A DNA stretch of 40,830 bases from Corallochytrium limacisporum (lineage: Eukaryota; Opisthokonta): the NCBI GenBank assembly GCA_002811645.1, contig PDIP01000090.1, positions 1 through 40,830 on the forward strand, given 5' to 3'. The stretch's first letter is position 1. Each line of letters starts with the position of its first letter. The position numbers were made by a program, and so were the translations under genes. Shown piece by piece: positions 30,681 through 40,378 of the stretch. Under the pieces are notes generated by a model, which searched no databases, had not been told where the DNA came from, and saw nothing but the letters and a program-made list of their open reading frames with translations.

Positions 30681-32519
30681 CTAATCCTTTTTGAAGCCGG
30701 TAGCACCACTGACTTTGATGCTTGCGTCTCCCGGGCGCACACCATTCTGCCGCGGCAAGTACTGATTGCCGAGCAGGATCGGTGTATCTACGAAGCGGTA
30801 ACCCCCGGCAGTCAGGTACTTCCAGGTGCCAGCCAGGGCACCCAACCAGAGCACCAAATACATCATGTTGTTCATGTAGTTTTCGCTTGGCAGGATCAAG
30901 GTCAGCAAAATCATGCACGTCAGGGCCAGAAGCACAAGTGGTACTGGGCTGACAGCCGGCCGGTGCACTAGGCCCTGCAACTGCTCCTGCGAGAGATCAG
31001 CAGCCTTGGCCTTGCCTAGGAACAAATCGAGACTGTCTTGGCGGAATCCGTCCATGAAATTGTTCTTGTAGTAACGCACAGCACTGTTGTAGCCGTCGGC
31101 GAGCAGACCTGCCATCGTGCGCTTGCCAGTGCGGGTGAAGTCCGTCTTCAGTGCACCTGTCCCGGAGTAGTGCAGAGACACTGCGTCGGCATTGTCAGCC
31201 CACACGTTTTTGAAGGCATGCTCAAAGCTATCGAACGAGCTGATGCTCTGACCGCGTGCCAGGATGCCAATCTCGACAAAGGTCGTCTCCAGCATAATGC
31301 GTGCAATCATGGACTGTACGACGTTGGTGCGATCCAGGCAATCCATGCAGTTTGTGCGCACAGTGCCGTCCTGTGTGCGCTTGATCTCCCCGTTCGGTGC
31401 CCTCAGGTAGAACCCGTGCTTTTGCATGTCTGGTAGGACGCGATCCATGAGAATGCTCAAGCGATCCCAACGCATTTTGGAGCATTCCTTGTGGAAATCA
31501 AAGGCTTCGTAGCGGATAGGCAGGTCACTGTTGCGCTCACACTCTGCGCGAAAGTTGTCTCCAAGGTTCTTCTCGGCCCCCTTCTGGTCGATCAGATCAA
31601 CTAGGACCTGTGGTCCGTACGATGCACACAAATCCTCAAAATGCTGCCGGAATGGTCCCTGGGGATCCACACCGCTCTCAATCATTACTTTCGGCTTGTA
31701 CTTAATGTTGGCATACTGGTTCCAGTAGAGTGGAATGCTGCCTCGGATCTGCACAAAGGAGGATTCCCAGCCCTCCGTGAAGATGACCTGCTCAGTCTCC
31801 GCAAAGTTTGCAACGTTACCCATGTCATCAATACCACGGACATTGTAACGAGTGCCCGTGCGTTCGCAACCACGGCGTGTCATAAGCAAAAAGTCAAATT
31901 CCCGACCGGCGACCTTCATGACTCGATGTTCAAAGAACCCATGTACCAAAGGAAGGCAAAACTGGGCGCATTCCGGCTTGTCCAGAAGACTACCCAGCAT
32001 TGGACGGTTCCAGAAGAAGTGTGGATTCGCCCTTGCGGACAGACCCTCGCCCGTGAGCTTACCGCTGTCGATTACCTGCAGACGCTGAGTGAGATCATAG
32101 TCATAGCTAAAATGGAATCCACCATTGTCAAGAGTGGCCTGCAGAAGCTGCAGTAGAGCTTCATGTTGCAACTTTGTGGTGTTGTCCATGACGGTGTTAC
32201 TGAATGGGATCACACGGAAGCGAGTCGCGCGGTAGACGGGGGCACTGCGGACCCGGAACAGCAATTCCTTGCCGGTGATTACAATCAGTTGCTTGCCGGT
32301 CGGAAAATCAATCACACCGACCAGACCGGAACACGTCTCTTGCTCAACCATTGCCGGGTCGAAGGTCACCGGACCAGGCTGCAGACGAACTTCCTCCAAT
32401 GCGGAACCAGTGCGATCGAATTCTAGACAGTAAGCACGGTTCCCTCCGGCTGCCATGGGCTCCAGTACAATCTTCTCCGGCATAACATACAGCCGGAGAT
32501 TATGGTGACTGGCCGTCAT
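30681..32519 (-). CDS. SAC1: SAC1-type phosphoinositide phosphatase
   Basis: ER/Golgi membrane phosphatase that dephosphorylates PI4P (also PI3P) and helps maintain lipid exchange at membrane contacts. I start at ATG 32519 (612 residues); the longer frame to 32570 begins with GTG. The SAC N-domain is followed by the catalytic domain with the CX5R loop RTNCMDCLDRTN, catalytic Cys391 and Arg397. Other family blocks visible are FSYDYDLT, FFWNRPML, RRGCERTGTRYNVRGID, NFAETEQ and GSIPLYWNQ. Near the C-terminus two hydrophobic segments (PVPLVLLALTCMILLTLI and MMYLVLWLGALAGTWKYL) form the usual hairpin anchor. The tail ends in Lys-Lys-Asp, not a canonical KKXX signal. Full length for the family (about 590-620). 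Stop TAG. Confidence 0.96.
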   Translation of the reverse strand: MTASHHNLRLYVMPEKIVLEPMAAGGNRAYCLEFDRTGSALEEVRLQPGPVTFDPAMVEQETCSGLVGVIDFPTGKQLIVITGKELLFRVRSAPVYRATRFRVIPFSNTVMDNTTKLQHEALLQLLQATLDNGGFHFSYDYDLTQRLQVIDSGKLTGEGLSARANPHFFWNRPMLGSLLDKPECAQFCLPLVHGFFEHRVMKVAGREFDFLLMTRRGCERTGTRYNVRGIDDMGNVANFAETEQVIFTEGWESSFVQIRGSIPLYWNQYANIKYKPKVMIESGVDPQGPFRQHFEDLCASYGPQVLVDLIDQKGAEKNLGDNFRAECERNSDLPIRYEAFDFHKECSKMRWDRLSILMDRVLPDMQKHGFYLRAPNGEIKRTQDGTVRTNCMDCLDRTNVVQSMIARIMLETTFVEIGILARGQSISSFDSFEHAFKNVWADNADAVSLHYSGTGALKTDFTRTGKRTMAGLLADGYNSAVRYYKNNFMDGFRQDSLDLFLGKAKAADLSQEQLQGLVHRPAVSPVPLVLLALTCMILLTLILPSENYMNNMMYLVLWLGALAGTWKYLTAGGYRFVDTPILLGNQYLPRQNGVRPGDASIKVSGATGFKKD

Positions 32520-32772
32520 ATTTGAAGAATTTATATACTGCTTCGTCCCTCTTTCTAACACCTCTAGCACTTGTTCATCATTTCCTATACATATCCATAT
32601 GATCTTTAGACCCCGTACACGTGGAGTGAAACACTAGACATCACAAATACCAGGATATATCACGGCCATGGTTAATCACAACCAGTCCCTTCTTCCACAG
32701 GTTACTGCACCGGCTCTGCCCTGTCGGCCCTCGTCTCCGCGGACGTGTGGTTTCGCTGTGTTGCGTTGGCGG

Positions 32773-32830
32773 GTCTCTCTCTCTCTCTCTTTCTCTCCCC
32801 CTCGCACACACACACTCTCTCTCTCTCTCT
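32773..32830. repeat. CT/CA microsatellite
   Basis: Alternating CT tract interrupted by a short CA tract; 58 bases, pyrimidine-rich on the plus strand. Confidence 0.85.
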
Positions 32831-32934
32831 TGGCCCAACCAACGAGCACCGCCCCAAAAAAAGGGAAAACACAAAGGAAGAGAAAGGCGAGGAAGCCAAG
32901 CACGGCACAGTTGGAGGGGGGGGGGGGCAAAACC

Positions 32935-32961
32935 GCTCTCTCTCCCTCTCTCTCTCTCTCT
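32935..32961. repeat. CT microsatellite
   Basis: Second CT tract just after a G12 run, 27 bases with two interruptions. Confidence 0.8.
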
Positions 32962-33147
32962 GTGAGTTCAAACTCTAGCTCTCCCGGTTTTCTCAAGTCC
33001 GTCGGTTTTATTTTGTTTTCCGGGCGAGGCTCCACCGGGCCCGGGGAGTTTGATTTGTTTTCTTCACACATCCGGCCCCGCGCCGCTGCTATATACGCGC
33101 ACGGGCTTTTTCTCTAACGTTTCTTAGTTTCTTAGTCTGCTGGCCAC

Positions 33148-33164
33148 CCCCCCGGGGGGGGGGA
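33148..33164. repeat. C7G10 homopolymer palindrome
   Basis: Seven C followed directly by ten G. Self-complementary, prone to hairpin or quadruplex formation, and a likely sequencing weak point. Confidence 0.8.
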
Positions 33165-33676
33165 TCGGTTATGATTTTTCTTCCCTATTTTTCGTTTTCT
33201 TTTTTTGATCTATAGACTCCACCTTTTTTTTTGCCTCTTTGGCCTTGCAATATTTCCCTCGAGTCGTATCACTGACTTTGGGGGCTCTTTGTTTTATTAT
33301 TAAATCACGGAAAGGCGCTAAAAGAACTTGGCCACCGCGAAAAAAAAAAAAAATGGCAGAAATAATGGATCCCCCTTCTCACCGCTTGAACCATGGGCGC
33401 GCGTTCAAAATTCATTTCATCCTCTGATGATAATTACATTAATCCGTATATAAATATAGCAACATGCCAATGGGGTATGGAATATATTGTACTGTAGCTG
33501 CTCACTGGCACTTGGAGGAGCGCCACGTCCCAACGGGCACAGCCCCCTTACCCGTACTCAATGTACACACGGATCCTCTTTATATATCCGGATCTTCTCA
33601 ACCTTGGAGCACATTTCGTTCACCTACTCCGGCCCTTGTCCCCTCATCGCTCCGAGTGCCAGGCACAACAGGAAGC

Positions 33677-33711
33677 CTGGCTTTTACCACAATCAGTGGG
33701 GTAAAAGCCAG
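33677..33711. repeat. 12-bp inverted repeat (hairpin)
   Basis: CTGGCTTTTACC (33677-33688) and GGTAAAAGCCAG (33700-33711) are perfect complements around an 11-base loop. A shorter overlapping pair, GCCAGGC/GCCTGGC (33658-33664 and 33675-33681), could compete with it. Confidence 0.7.
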
Positions 33712-36119
33712 TTACCATATATTACAAGTGGAACTACCAGAGTGCGACAACCCGTCCTGATGGGCAAGCAAAAAGTCGAGATGGGAGACACAGTTAAACA
33801 AGAATGTGGAGAGAGGAGGCACCCTGAGTGTATGCTCGTCCAACTACATGTGGTTTACTATTGCAACATGCTATCAGTTAATTTTTCTTGTCGTTTTGCT
33901 CTGCTCGTAAGTGAGCATGCGGAGATGAGAGGCAGGCCACACGCAACTGAAGGGGCACCGGACGGAATGTGAAGAGATTTTGGCGGTTGGTAGAAAGGGA
34001 AAGCCGGAGCGTATTTCGATAAGAAAAAACTTTAGCGCAGTGTGTTTTCCGGTGCACCCTAGCGCCACGAAATAGAGATCGCTCAGACAACCTTCATCTT
34101 TCTCCATTTCTCATTCTGATAACAAACATATAATGCTGACAAAAGCGGGGAAAGATTTACTACGGCCTGGCAGGGGGAAATTCCGACCATTGGTCCATGG
34201 AAATGTCACGGGTTTTCGTTTTTGGTTCGGCTTTGCCTGCCCTTTCTGGAGGCATTTAGTTTCTTGGCTAGCACCTTCGCTATGCTAAGCCCGCACACCA
34301 ACTTGTGCCCATGCACCCGTTCATGCCCCCACAGCGCAAGCAGCACATCAATTTTCCTGGTATCGATTGGCAGGTGCTCATGGATGATGATGACAACCAG
34401 AGTATTTCGACAACAGTTTGTTGTGGGTCGCACCCTGGGGCCCCGGGGGAAGGGGGGGGGAGGAGTTAGGGTCCGACTGGGACGGGACCCATGTTTTATC
34501 GAGTGTCTGTTGCGCAGCAGTGGAAGGTGGTCGAGGCGGCACAAACTGAGCGGCCCGTGAAAAAAAAAAATTATGTAATAAAAACAGAAAGAATCACATT
34601 GAACCGCGTAGGCGCATCTCAACTTTTCATTCCTTTTCCGTCCCGTCTGTGGAATATCGGGAAAGCCACCGGAGTGGGTCCCCGTGCTGTCCATCAGCCG
34701 CGACATCTCTTATGTGGCTACCGCGCTGGATGGGATAATGTCGTGTCGGGATGTCGGCCCCTGTCCAGGCCCAGGTACAACCCCTGCCCCGCGGGGGAGG
34801 AAGGTGGGTGGTTCAGTCGGTCGTCGGCCCGCGCGCGGTGTTTGCATCATCGCGCACCCGCGAAAGCACCCGCCCGCACCAGACGGACACAGCAAAGCAG
34901 CAAAGGCAGCAGAAGGCCCCCCCCCCGGGGGGTTGGGGGTTGGGGGGCCGTCCCCCGAACGGAAAAAAAAAACTAAACAACCAAAAATCAAAAAGAAGAG
35001 AAAGCCCAACAAAAGGCTGAGTAAAGAAAAATTCTTTTGTTCATTATCGTCATGTTGATACACCGTTCGAACTCATGTGTGACAACAAAAACTTGGTGGG
35101 GAGGTGACGGCCGGCCCACCACACCTCCCGACAACGCCTCCTCCTCTCCTCTCCCCTCCGAGATTCTTTCGATTCGTCGATGTAATTCTGACTCTCCGAT
35201 CGTAAAAAGTGGGAGCAACCATTGAATACATTGGTAGCCTGCCCGTAATTTCGCATTTTCTGCTCTCTCTCTCTGTGGTGGGGTGGTGGAAAAACTCTGG
35301 TCCGTTCCGGATCGCCCCCCTGGCTCTCGCCCTAGCCTTTCCTATGCCCCGGGAGCCGACCGGGAAACTACATCATTTCATACCCCGCCGGACCCCGATA
35401 CCCTCGTCCTCCACAGTTCTTTCGCAGTTGCAGCAGTTAATGCGGGAAGAACGGGCGACCACCACCACCCCGAACCCCTTCCCCAGGAACCGAAGTGGGT
35501 TCCCTGGTTGAACGGTGTTAGCAGGAGGGGGGGGGGGCGGCCGGTATGTTTCGTTAATCTGCCGAACGGCCTCCTCCCTCTTCTCTGGAGTTGGAAAGGA
35601 AGGGGGTGGCGGGGGCCATTCTTTTTTTTTCCATCTCTCTCTCTCCATTCCTTTCTTTTCCTTCTTACGGGCGGATGGAGGGGGGGGTGGGTAGAGAGTG
35701 GAATTGGGGAAGGGGGGGTTGTTGCCTTTGTTGTCCCCCCCTTCTTCTCCCTGGACAACTTTTGCGCTCTCTTCTGTGGATTTGGAGTCCAGTTACTGGA
35801 AAACCGAGGGCATTCGAGCGGCTCCGGTATGCCAGGAGTCACTGGGTGGCTCGCCCTGCTTACCAAGAAACAGGGACGCAGGCCGTAACAACTGACATCA
35901 CTTGCATACACAAATTATTGGTGTGTCCTTGAAACCAGCACCATTGATAGGCAATTCCTACTGTTGTGAAACTGGTATTTGGATCCGCTCATACCAGGCG
36001 TTTTGTAACATTCTCCACAATCTTGCGAGTGTGTTTAGCACTGTGGGGTGCATGCGTCCAACAACAGATGAATTTAGCACGCAGTCACTGCTACTCGATT
36101 CAATAGAACACAATAAATT

Positions 36120-38219
36120 ATGGGCAATTGCCTCAGCTCAAAGGCCAAGGAAGGCAAGCGGGATGAGGACCTCGCGGGTAGCGATCCACCCGCTGCCCCT
36201 GCTGCGGTCAAGGGTGAAACCAGCGGTGAGCACCAAGAGGACAAGCAGGAAGTCCCTCCTGTGACTGATAAGCCCACAGAGACCCCTGCACAGGATTCGG
36301 TTCCGAAGCCGACTGCCGACACCGACAAGGAAGAGAAAGCGAAGGGTGCCGAACTGCCCGATGTGGCCACACCGCCACCACCCGCATTACCTGACCTATC
36401 AACACACCCCATTCTGCGCCAGACAGATACTGACAAGGTCAAGGCCGCAGAAAAGGCTGAAGAAGAAGCACACACTGCCATGGTTGATGCAGAAACGAAG
36501 TTGAAGGATGCACAGGCGAGGGCAAAGGACCTCAAGAGCGAGGCTGCTGTACAGGAGAAAGAGGCCGCCCAGTCAAACTATGATGAGAAGGTCAAACAAG
36601 CGTCGGGCGCCAAGGATGCCCTTGACACTGCAAAGAAGGAAGCAGAGGAGCACGCCAAGGCAGACGAGGAGAAGATCCATTCGGGAAAGCTGATCGACCC
36701 TGAGATCAGTGCGGAGGCGGAGGCTGCCATTGCCGCTGTCCCGGTCTCTAAACACAGCCCAGACACCGTGGGAGGAGAACCTCTGCGCCAAAGCATTGAA
36801 GAGGTGCGCAATGCCGCCCAGGGCAAGAAACCAACGGCTGATGATCCGGCTGTCAACGACTCCAACACATCACTGCCAACGGATACCGAAAATTCGGAAG
36901 CAAAGGGATTGGGAAATAACAAAGTGCCTGACCAAGCCAAGGGTGCAGCAATCGCTGGTGCGGCCGCGGTAGCCGGTGCCGCAACTGCTGCCGCGGTGAA
37001 GACAGGAACGTCCGAGGATCAAGCCAAGGATGTGGAGTCCAAGGTCGCCAAGGCCGCTAAGAACGGCAGCGATGCTGGCCTTGCCAATGGCGCCACCGTG
37101 ACCTCCGAAGAAGATGACGACGACGATGTCAGCGATGACGGCACCGACCAGCTAGTTCTGAAGCAATCAAAGAAGAAAGCTGGTACTGATAGCGTCACTG
37201 CACTGAAGGGTATGCTCCAGGATGCTGCCACAGATGGTGATCAGGATTCCCAAAAGCATGCCAAGGTGCTTGTGGCGGAAGACTCTAAGGATGGTGCCAA
37301 GGAAGTAACTCGCATGAGTGCTGAGAAACGGGCACGCGCACGGTCCCACTGGCTCAAATCAAAGGCTGCTGCCAAGATGTTTGTAGTCAACAACAAGAAC
37401 TGGACACAAATTGCGGGCCATGACGGTGCCTTTGTGAAAGGTAGCGACAAGACCATTTTCAAGGAGTCCACTGCCATTGAACGCAACTGTTTTGACAGTT
37501 TGCTGAAGGTCAAGGACGACCCAATCTGGAAGTTCTTGCCTGAGTTCCATGGTGAGGTACATAAGGGTGAGGTTGCCTATCTCGAACTTGAGGATTTGGT
37601 AAGCCCTCTGAAGGAACCTTGCGTACTGGACGTCAAGATGGGCACCCGGACCTTCCTGGAAAAGGAAGTACAGAACACAAAACTGCGGATGGATCTGCTG
37701 CAGAAGATGTTGGACGTGAACCCAGACTACCCCACGGAAGAAGAGAAAAAGACTGGCGTGACTAAGATGCGGTACATGCAGTTCCGTGAGGAAATGAGCT
37801 CAAGTGCCAGTGAAGGCTTCCGCATGGAGGGCTTCCGTGTCCACGGCGAGGAAGGCCACGCCAAGGCGAAGCGAATGCGCGAGCGGCCCGAGATCCAAGG
37901 CCAGCTCTGGGAGTTTTGTGTAAAGAACAAGGACATCGTCAGCAGCTACCTCAAGCAATTGGAAGAGATCCACACCACCTTGCAAGCCAGCCAATGGTTC
38001 AAAGAACACTCTGTGGTGGGATCGTCGTTGCTATTTGTACACGAGAAGGACGGTAGTGCCGCACGGGTGAGCTTCATTGATTTGGGTAAGACCCTGCCGG
38101 CCGACCACGAGATCAACCACAGAAAGGCTTGGGAGCCTGGCAACGCTGAAGATGGCTACTTCACTGGCCTTGACAACCTGATTGAGAACTTTGAGGAAGT
38201 CTTAAAGCACCATGATTAG
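36120..38219 (+). CDS. Inositol 1,4,5-trisphosphate 3-kinase with myristoylated MARCKS-like N-terminus
   Basis: Phosphorylates Ins(1,4,5)P3 to Ins(1,3,4,5)P4, ending or reshaping Ca2+ signalling. ATG at 36120, 699 residues, stop TAG. The N-terminus MGNCLSSK is a textbook N-myristoylation site with an adjacent palmitoylatable Cys4, so the protein should sit on membranes. Then come a Pro/Glu/Lys-rich disordered part, a charged coiled coil (about 104-186), an Ala-rich stretch (about 275-293) and an acidic patch (about 330-343). A basic segment, KRARARSHWLKSK, after Met399 could bind calmodulin or lipids. The kinase domain (about 415-699) has PCVLDVKMG (500-508, the PxxxDxKxG motif), RYMQFREEMSSS, GFRMEGF, GSSLLFVH and IDLGKT with Asp654. 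The RYMQ and SSS blocks match ITPK rather than IP6K or IPMK. Kinase complete. Confidence 0.93.
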   Translation: MGNCLSSKAKEGKRDEDLAGSDPPAAPAAVKGETSGEHQEDKQEVPPVTDKPTETPAQDSVPKPTADTDKEEKAKGAELPDVATPPPPALPDLSTHPILRQTDTDKVKAAEKAEEEAHTAMVDAETKLKDAQARAKDLKSEAAVQEKEAAQSNYDEKVKQASGAKDALDTAKKEAEEHAKADEEKIHSGKLIDPEISAEAEAAIAAVPVSKHSPDTVGGEPLRQSIEEVRNAAQGKKPTADDPAVNDSNTSLPTDTENSEAKGLGNNKVPDQAKGAAIAGAAAVAGAATAAAVKTGTSEDQAKDVESKVAKAAKNGSDAGLANGATVTSEEDDDDDVSDDGTDQLVLKQSKKKAGTDSVTALKGMLQDAATDGDQDSQKHAKVLVAEDSKDGAKEVTRMSAEKRARARSHWLKSKAAAKMFVVNNKNWTQIAGHDGAFVKGSDKTIFKESTAIERNCFDSLLKVKDDPIWKFLPEFHGEVHKGEVAYLELEDLVSPLKEPCVLDVKMGTRTFLEKEVQNTKLRMDLLQKMLDVNPDYPTEEEKKTGVTKMRYMQFREEMSSSASEGFRMEGFRVHGEEGHAKAKRMRERPEIQGQLWEFCVKNKDIVSSYLKQLEEIHTTLQASQWFKEHSVVGSSLLFVHEKDGSAARVSFIDLGKTLPADHEINHRKAWEPGNAEDGYFTGLDNLIENFEEVLKHHD

Positions 38220-38298
38220 CATTTGTACAAATATATGTGTATGAAAACGTAACTTTATAGGCTCTACTGTATGACTGCGTCGGAGAAACACTTTTATC
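38220..38298. other. Convergent spacer after IP3 3-kinase
   Basis: Short AT-rich stretch between the kinase stop and the stop of the small minus-strand ORF; shared 3' ends are likely. Confidence 0.4.
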
Positions 38299-38475
38299 CT
38301 AGTGGTCTGAACCCTGTCGTGTCACAAGCGCCGCCAGCAGCGCATCTACCCTACTTTGGGTCTGTTGCATTTCCGCAATGCGAACCTGATTTGCTCTCAA
38401 TTCCTCCATCTCCCGCTGGAGTTCTGCCAGCGCTTCGCTAAGCTCTTGACTTGCCGATGTCGGGTTCTCTACCAT
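38299..38475 (-). CDS. Small coiled-coil protein (58 aa)
   Basis: ATG at 38475 to TAG at 38299. The protein begins MVENPTSASQELSEALAELQ and continues as a single amphipathic helix; hydrophobic residues at 12, 16, 19, 23, 26, 33 and 47 follow a 3-4 heptad pattern, so it should form a parallel or antiparallel coiled coil. High Glu/Gln/Leu/Ala content, no Cys, no Trp. The frame stays open about 23 codons upstream of the ATG, starting right after a CAG, so this could be the last exon of a longer spliced gene. A 26-codon ATG frame (38504-38584) precedes it on the same strand. I recognise no family; small subunits of tethering or kinetochore-type complexes look like this, but that is speculation. 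Confidence 0.5.
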   Translation of the reverse strand: MVENPTSASQELSEALAELQREMEELRANQVRIAEMQQTQSRVDALLAALVTRQGSDH

Positions 38476-38503
38476 GCTCCTGATATGCGAACTACATTCT
38501 CTC

Positions 38504-38584
38504 TCAAAAGTATTTCCGTAGTCCAGTTTGTGCGAAAGATCCTGCTATCTGGTTGAATCCTGACCATGTACGAAGCTTGTCCAT
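38504..38584 (-). other. 26-codon upstream ORF
   Basis: ATG at 38584, TGA at 38504, peptide starting MDKLRTWSGFNQIAGSFAQT. It ends 28 bases before the ATG of the coiled-coil ORF. It could be a regulatory upstream ORF or part of a misjudged exon. Confidence 0.25.
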
Positions 38585-39056
38585 TTAAAGCCAAAATACT
38601 TGAATACCATCCTGGCTATTCTTCCTCAATGATATTGTTTTGGGTGGGTCTCTACCGGGGTCTCAATTGAAAACGACCCCCACCCCTTCCAGGCCTGGGT
38701 TTGGGGCGCAAAACACAGTTTTTTTCGCGCCCTATCCGTCCCCACCTTCATTTTGCACTCTCCCCTCTGAACGGTTTCTCCAGTTAAAGGCTGCGGGTCG
38801 TGGTTCCCCGTCCCGGCTTGTTGCACCCGCTCCTTGGTGTCAGAACAGGCTGGTCGACTACTTCAGAAGAACGCACAGGGCGTCTCTGTCTCTAGTCAAC
38901 GAAGGACAGTTGTACTCGAGTTACGGAAAGCAACGTGCCGCCACGAAGATGTTTAACTCGGAAATATGAGAACCTGTGTATAGTGGAAATCATAGCCGAG
39001 CATGTAACGAGTAAACCACAACCGGTAACCCTCAAGAATTCCAATAGTTTCACACA
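38585..39056. other. Spacer before UBR7
   Basis: Contains no convincing frame; includes the UBR7 promoter and probably that of the small minus-strand ORF. Confidence 0.4.
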
Positions 39057-40205
39057 ATGAGCAGCAGCCCAAAGAACGAGATCGATGGACCAACCGCACA
39101 GAGCCCAGCTGAGCAAGAGGTGAATAATACATTCACAGCCGAGGACTTGCTGCGGCACCAGGAGCACCAGGACCGTACCGAAGGGTGGCGCATACGCGCA
39201 TCTTCGAAATGCACGTTTCGCCAAGGATATGTAAAGCAGCCCGTGTACGCGTGCCTAACCTGTGAGGAGGACAACAAGACAACGGATGGTGAACCAGTTG
39301 GAGTGTGTCAGGGGTGTGCGAACCACTGTCACAAGGGCCACAGCCTGGAGGAAGTATACCACAAGCGTCAATTCTGCTGTGACTGCGGTACCAAGCGCCA
39401 CGGTGGCTCCTGTCAACTCAACGCCAAGGACGCGGATGTCATCAATGTCAAGAATCGCTATGGACAGAACTTTGAAGGCAAGTACTGCTGGTGCCACAGT
39501 CCTTACGATGAGGTTACTGCTGAGGATGTCATGACCCAGTGCTATTTGTGTGAGGATTGGTTCCACCACGCCTGCATTGGCGAGCGGGCATCAAAACTTC
39601 TCGTGCAACTGCTTGATGAGAGCGAGAATAAGGACAAGGAGGAAGATCGTGAGTATACTCTGATGGTTTGCGCATCCTGCACACGGGAACACGAGTCCTT
39701 GCTAGGCTATCTCACTGGGAAGAAGCACATTCGGCATAAGGATGGCACATACCCTCCCGCTGAGGACCTCAAGCCCATGACCACAGGTAGCACCACCCGA
39801 ATCTTTCCATTGGACCCGAAGCCGGACCAATGCTTGCTTCTCGGTGGTGAGTGGGAAGACAATCTGTGTAGTTGCAACGGCTGCAAGCAAGAGCTGGAAA
39901 ATCGGAACATGCTCTGGCTTCGCGATGGAGACGACCTCGAGGAAGACGCTGACGGCCAAAATGGTGCTGGTGGACCCGGTTCGGTGTCGGACACTGGCAG
40001 TGTCCACGATGCGGCAGTAAATGCCCTTGGCCAGCTAGACTACAACACACAGTATGCCCTAGTCAATTCCTACAACGCCATGAAGGAGAGCCTGAAGCGG
40101 GGCTTCCAGGAGATTCTCAGCCAGGGTCGGAACGTCGTTACTGAGGACGATGTCCATCAAATGTTTGAGGGACTGAAGGGCAACAAGCAACCTCGCCATG
40201 CCTAG
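39057..40205 (+). CDS. UBR7: UBR7-like UBR-box/PHD-finger protein
   Basis: Putative E3 ubiquitin ligase and chromatin factor; the UBR box is an N-degron-type zinc fold and the PHD-like finger in human UBR7 is linked to histone H2B ubiquitination. ATG at 39057, 382 residues, stop TAG. The UBR box spans about 51-120 with CTFRQGYVKQPVYACLTC, VCQGCANHCHKGH, FCCDCGTKRHGGSC. The PHD-type finger spans about 144-210 with YCWCHSPY, QCYLCEDWFHHACIG and CASC. A third conserved region follows (LGGEWEDNLCSCNGC, about 264-278) and then an acidic linker and the family's C-terminal helix (LVNSYNAMKESLKRGFQEIL). Domain order and length match UBR7 (human about 425). Confidence 0.95.
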   Translation: MSSSPKNEIDGPTAQSPAEQEVNNTFTAEDLLRHQEHQDRTEGWRIRASSKCTFRQGYVKQPVYACLTCEEDNKTTDGEPVGVCQGCANHCHKGHSLEEVYHKRQFCCDCGTKRHGGSCQLNAKDADVINVKNRYGQNFEGKYCWCHSPYDEVTAEDVMTQCYLCEDWFHHACIGERASKLLVQLLDESENKDKEEDREYTLMVCASCTREHESLLGYLTGKKHIRHKDGTYPPAEDLKPMTTGSTTRIFPLDPKPDQCLLLGGEWEDNLCSCNGCKQELENRNMLWLRDGDDLEEDADGQNGAGGPGSVSDTGSVHDAAVNALGQLDYNTQYALVNSYNAMKESLKRGFQEILSQGRNVVTEDDVHQMFEGLKGNKQPRHA

Positions 40206-40350
40206 TTCAGGTATTAAATTAGCAACACTAATAGATTAAGCAATCAAGAACAATGTCCGCTATCATGCCATCATTGGCCTTGTTCTTTCCGTTGCTGCTG
40301 CTGTACACGAATCCATGTTCCCGATCCCAGAGCCGCCAACTTACGCACTA

Positions 40351-40378
40351 AGGGGGGGACACACGGGACGGTCCCCCC
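40351..40378. repeat. 9-bp G/C inverted repeat
   Basis: GGGGGGGAC (40351-40359) pairs with GTCCCCCCC (40370-40378) around a 10-base loop, 146 bases after the UBR7 stop. Might act in transcript 3' end formation, or be a chance product of the homopolymer-rich spacer. Confidence 0.6.

Larger units (their letters stand above)
32520..36119. other. 3.6 kb gene-free block of low-complexity DNA
   Basis: Dense in simple sequence: CT microsatellites (32773-32830, 32935-32961), G12 at 32916, C7G10 at 33148-33164, A13 near 33340, G9 at 34452, C10G6 at 34917-34932, G11 at 35527, G8 at 35680. Frames that run through it are Gly/Pro/Ser/Arg-rich translations of these tracts. A hairpin occurs at 33677-33711. 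I see no gene, tRNA or transposon end. Confidence 0.55.

Noticed and set aside
32520-32570. SAC1 N-terminal extension
   Set aside because: Begins at GTG; the ATG at 32519 gives a normal-length family member.
32640-33117. Long frames on both strands
   Set aside because: They are translations of CT/GA microsatellites and G-runs (Ser-Leu, Arg-Glu repeats).
34491-35911. Gly/Pro/Arg-rich frames
   Set aside because: Low-complexity translations of homopolymer-rich spacer DNA, open in several frames at once.
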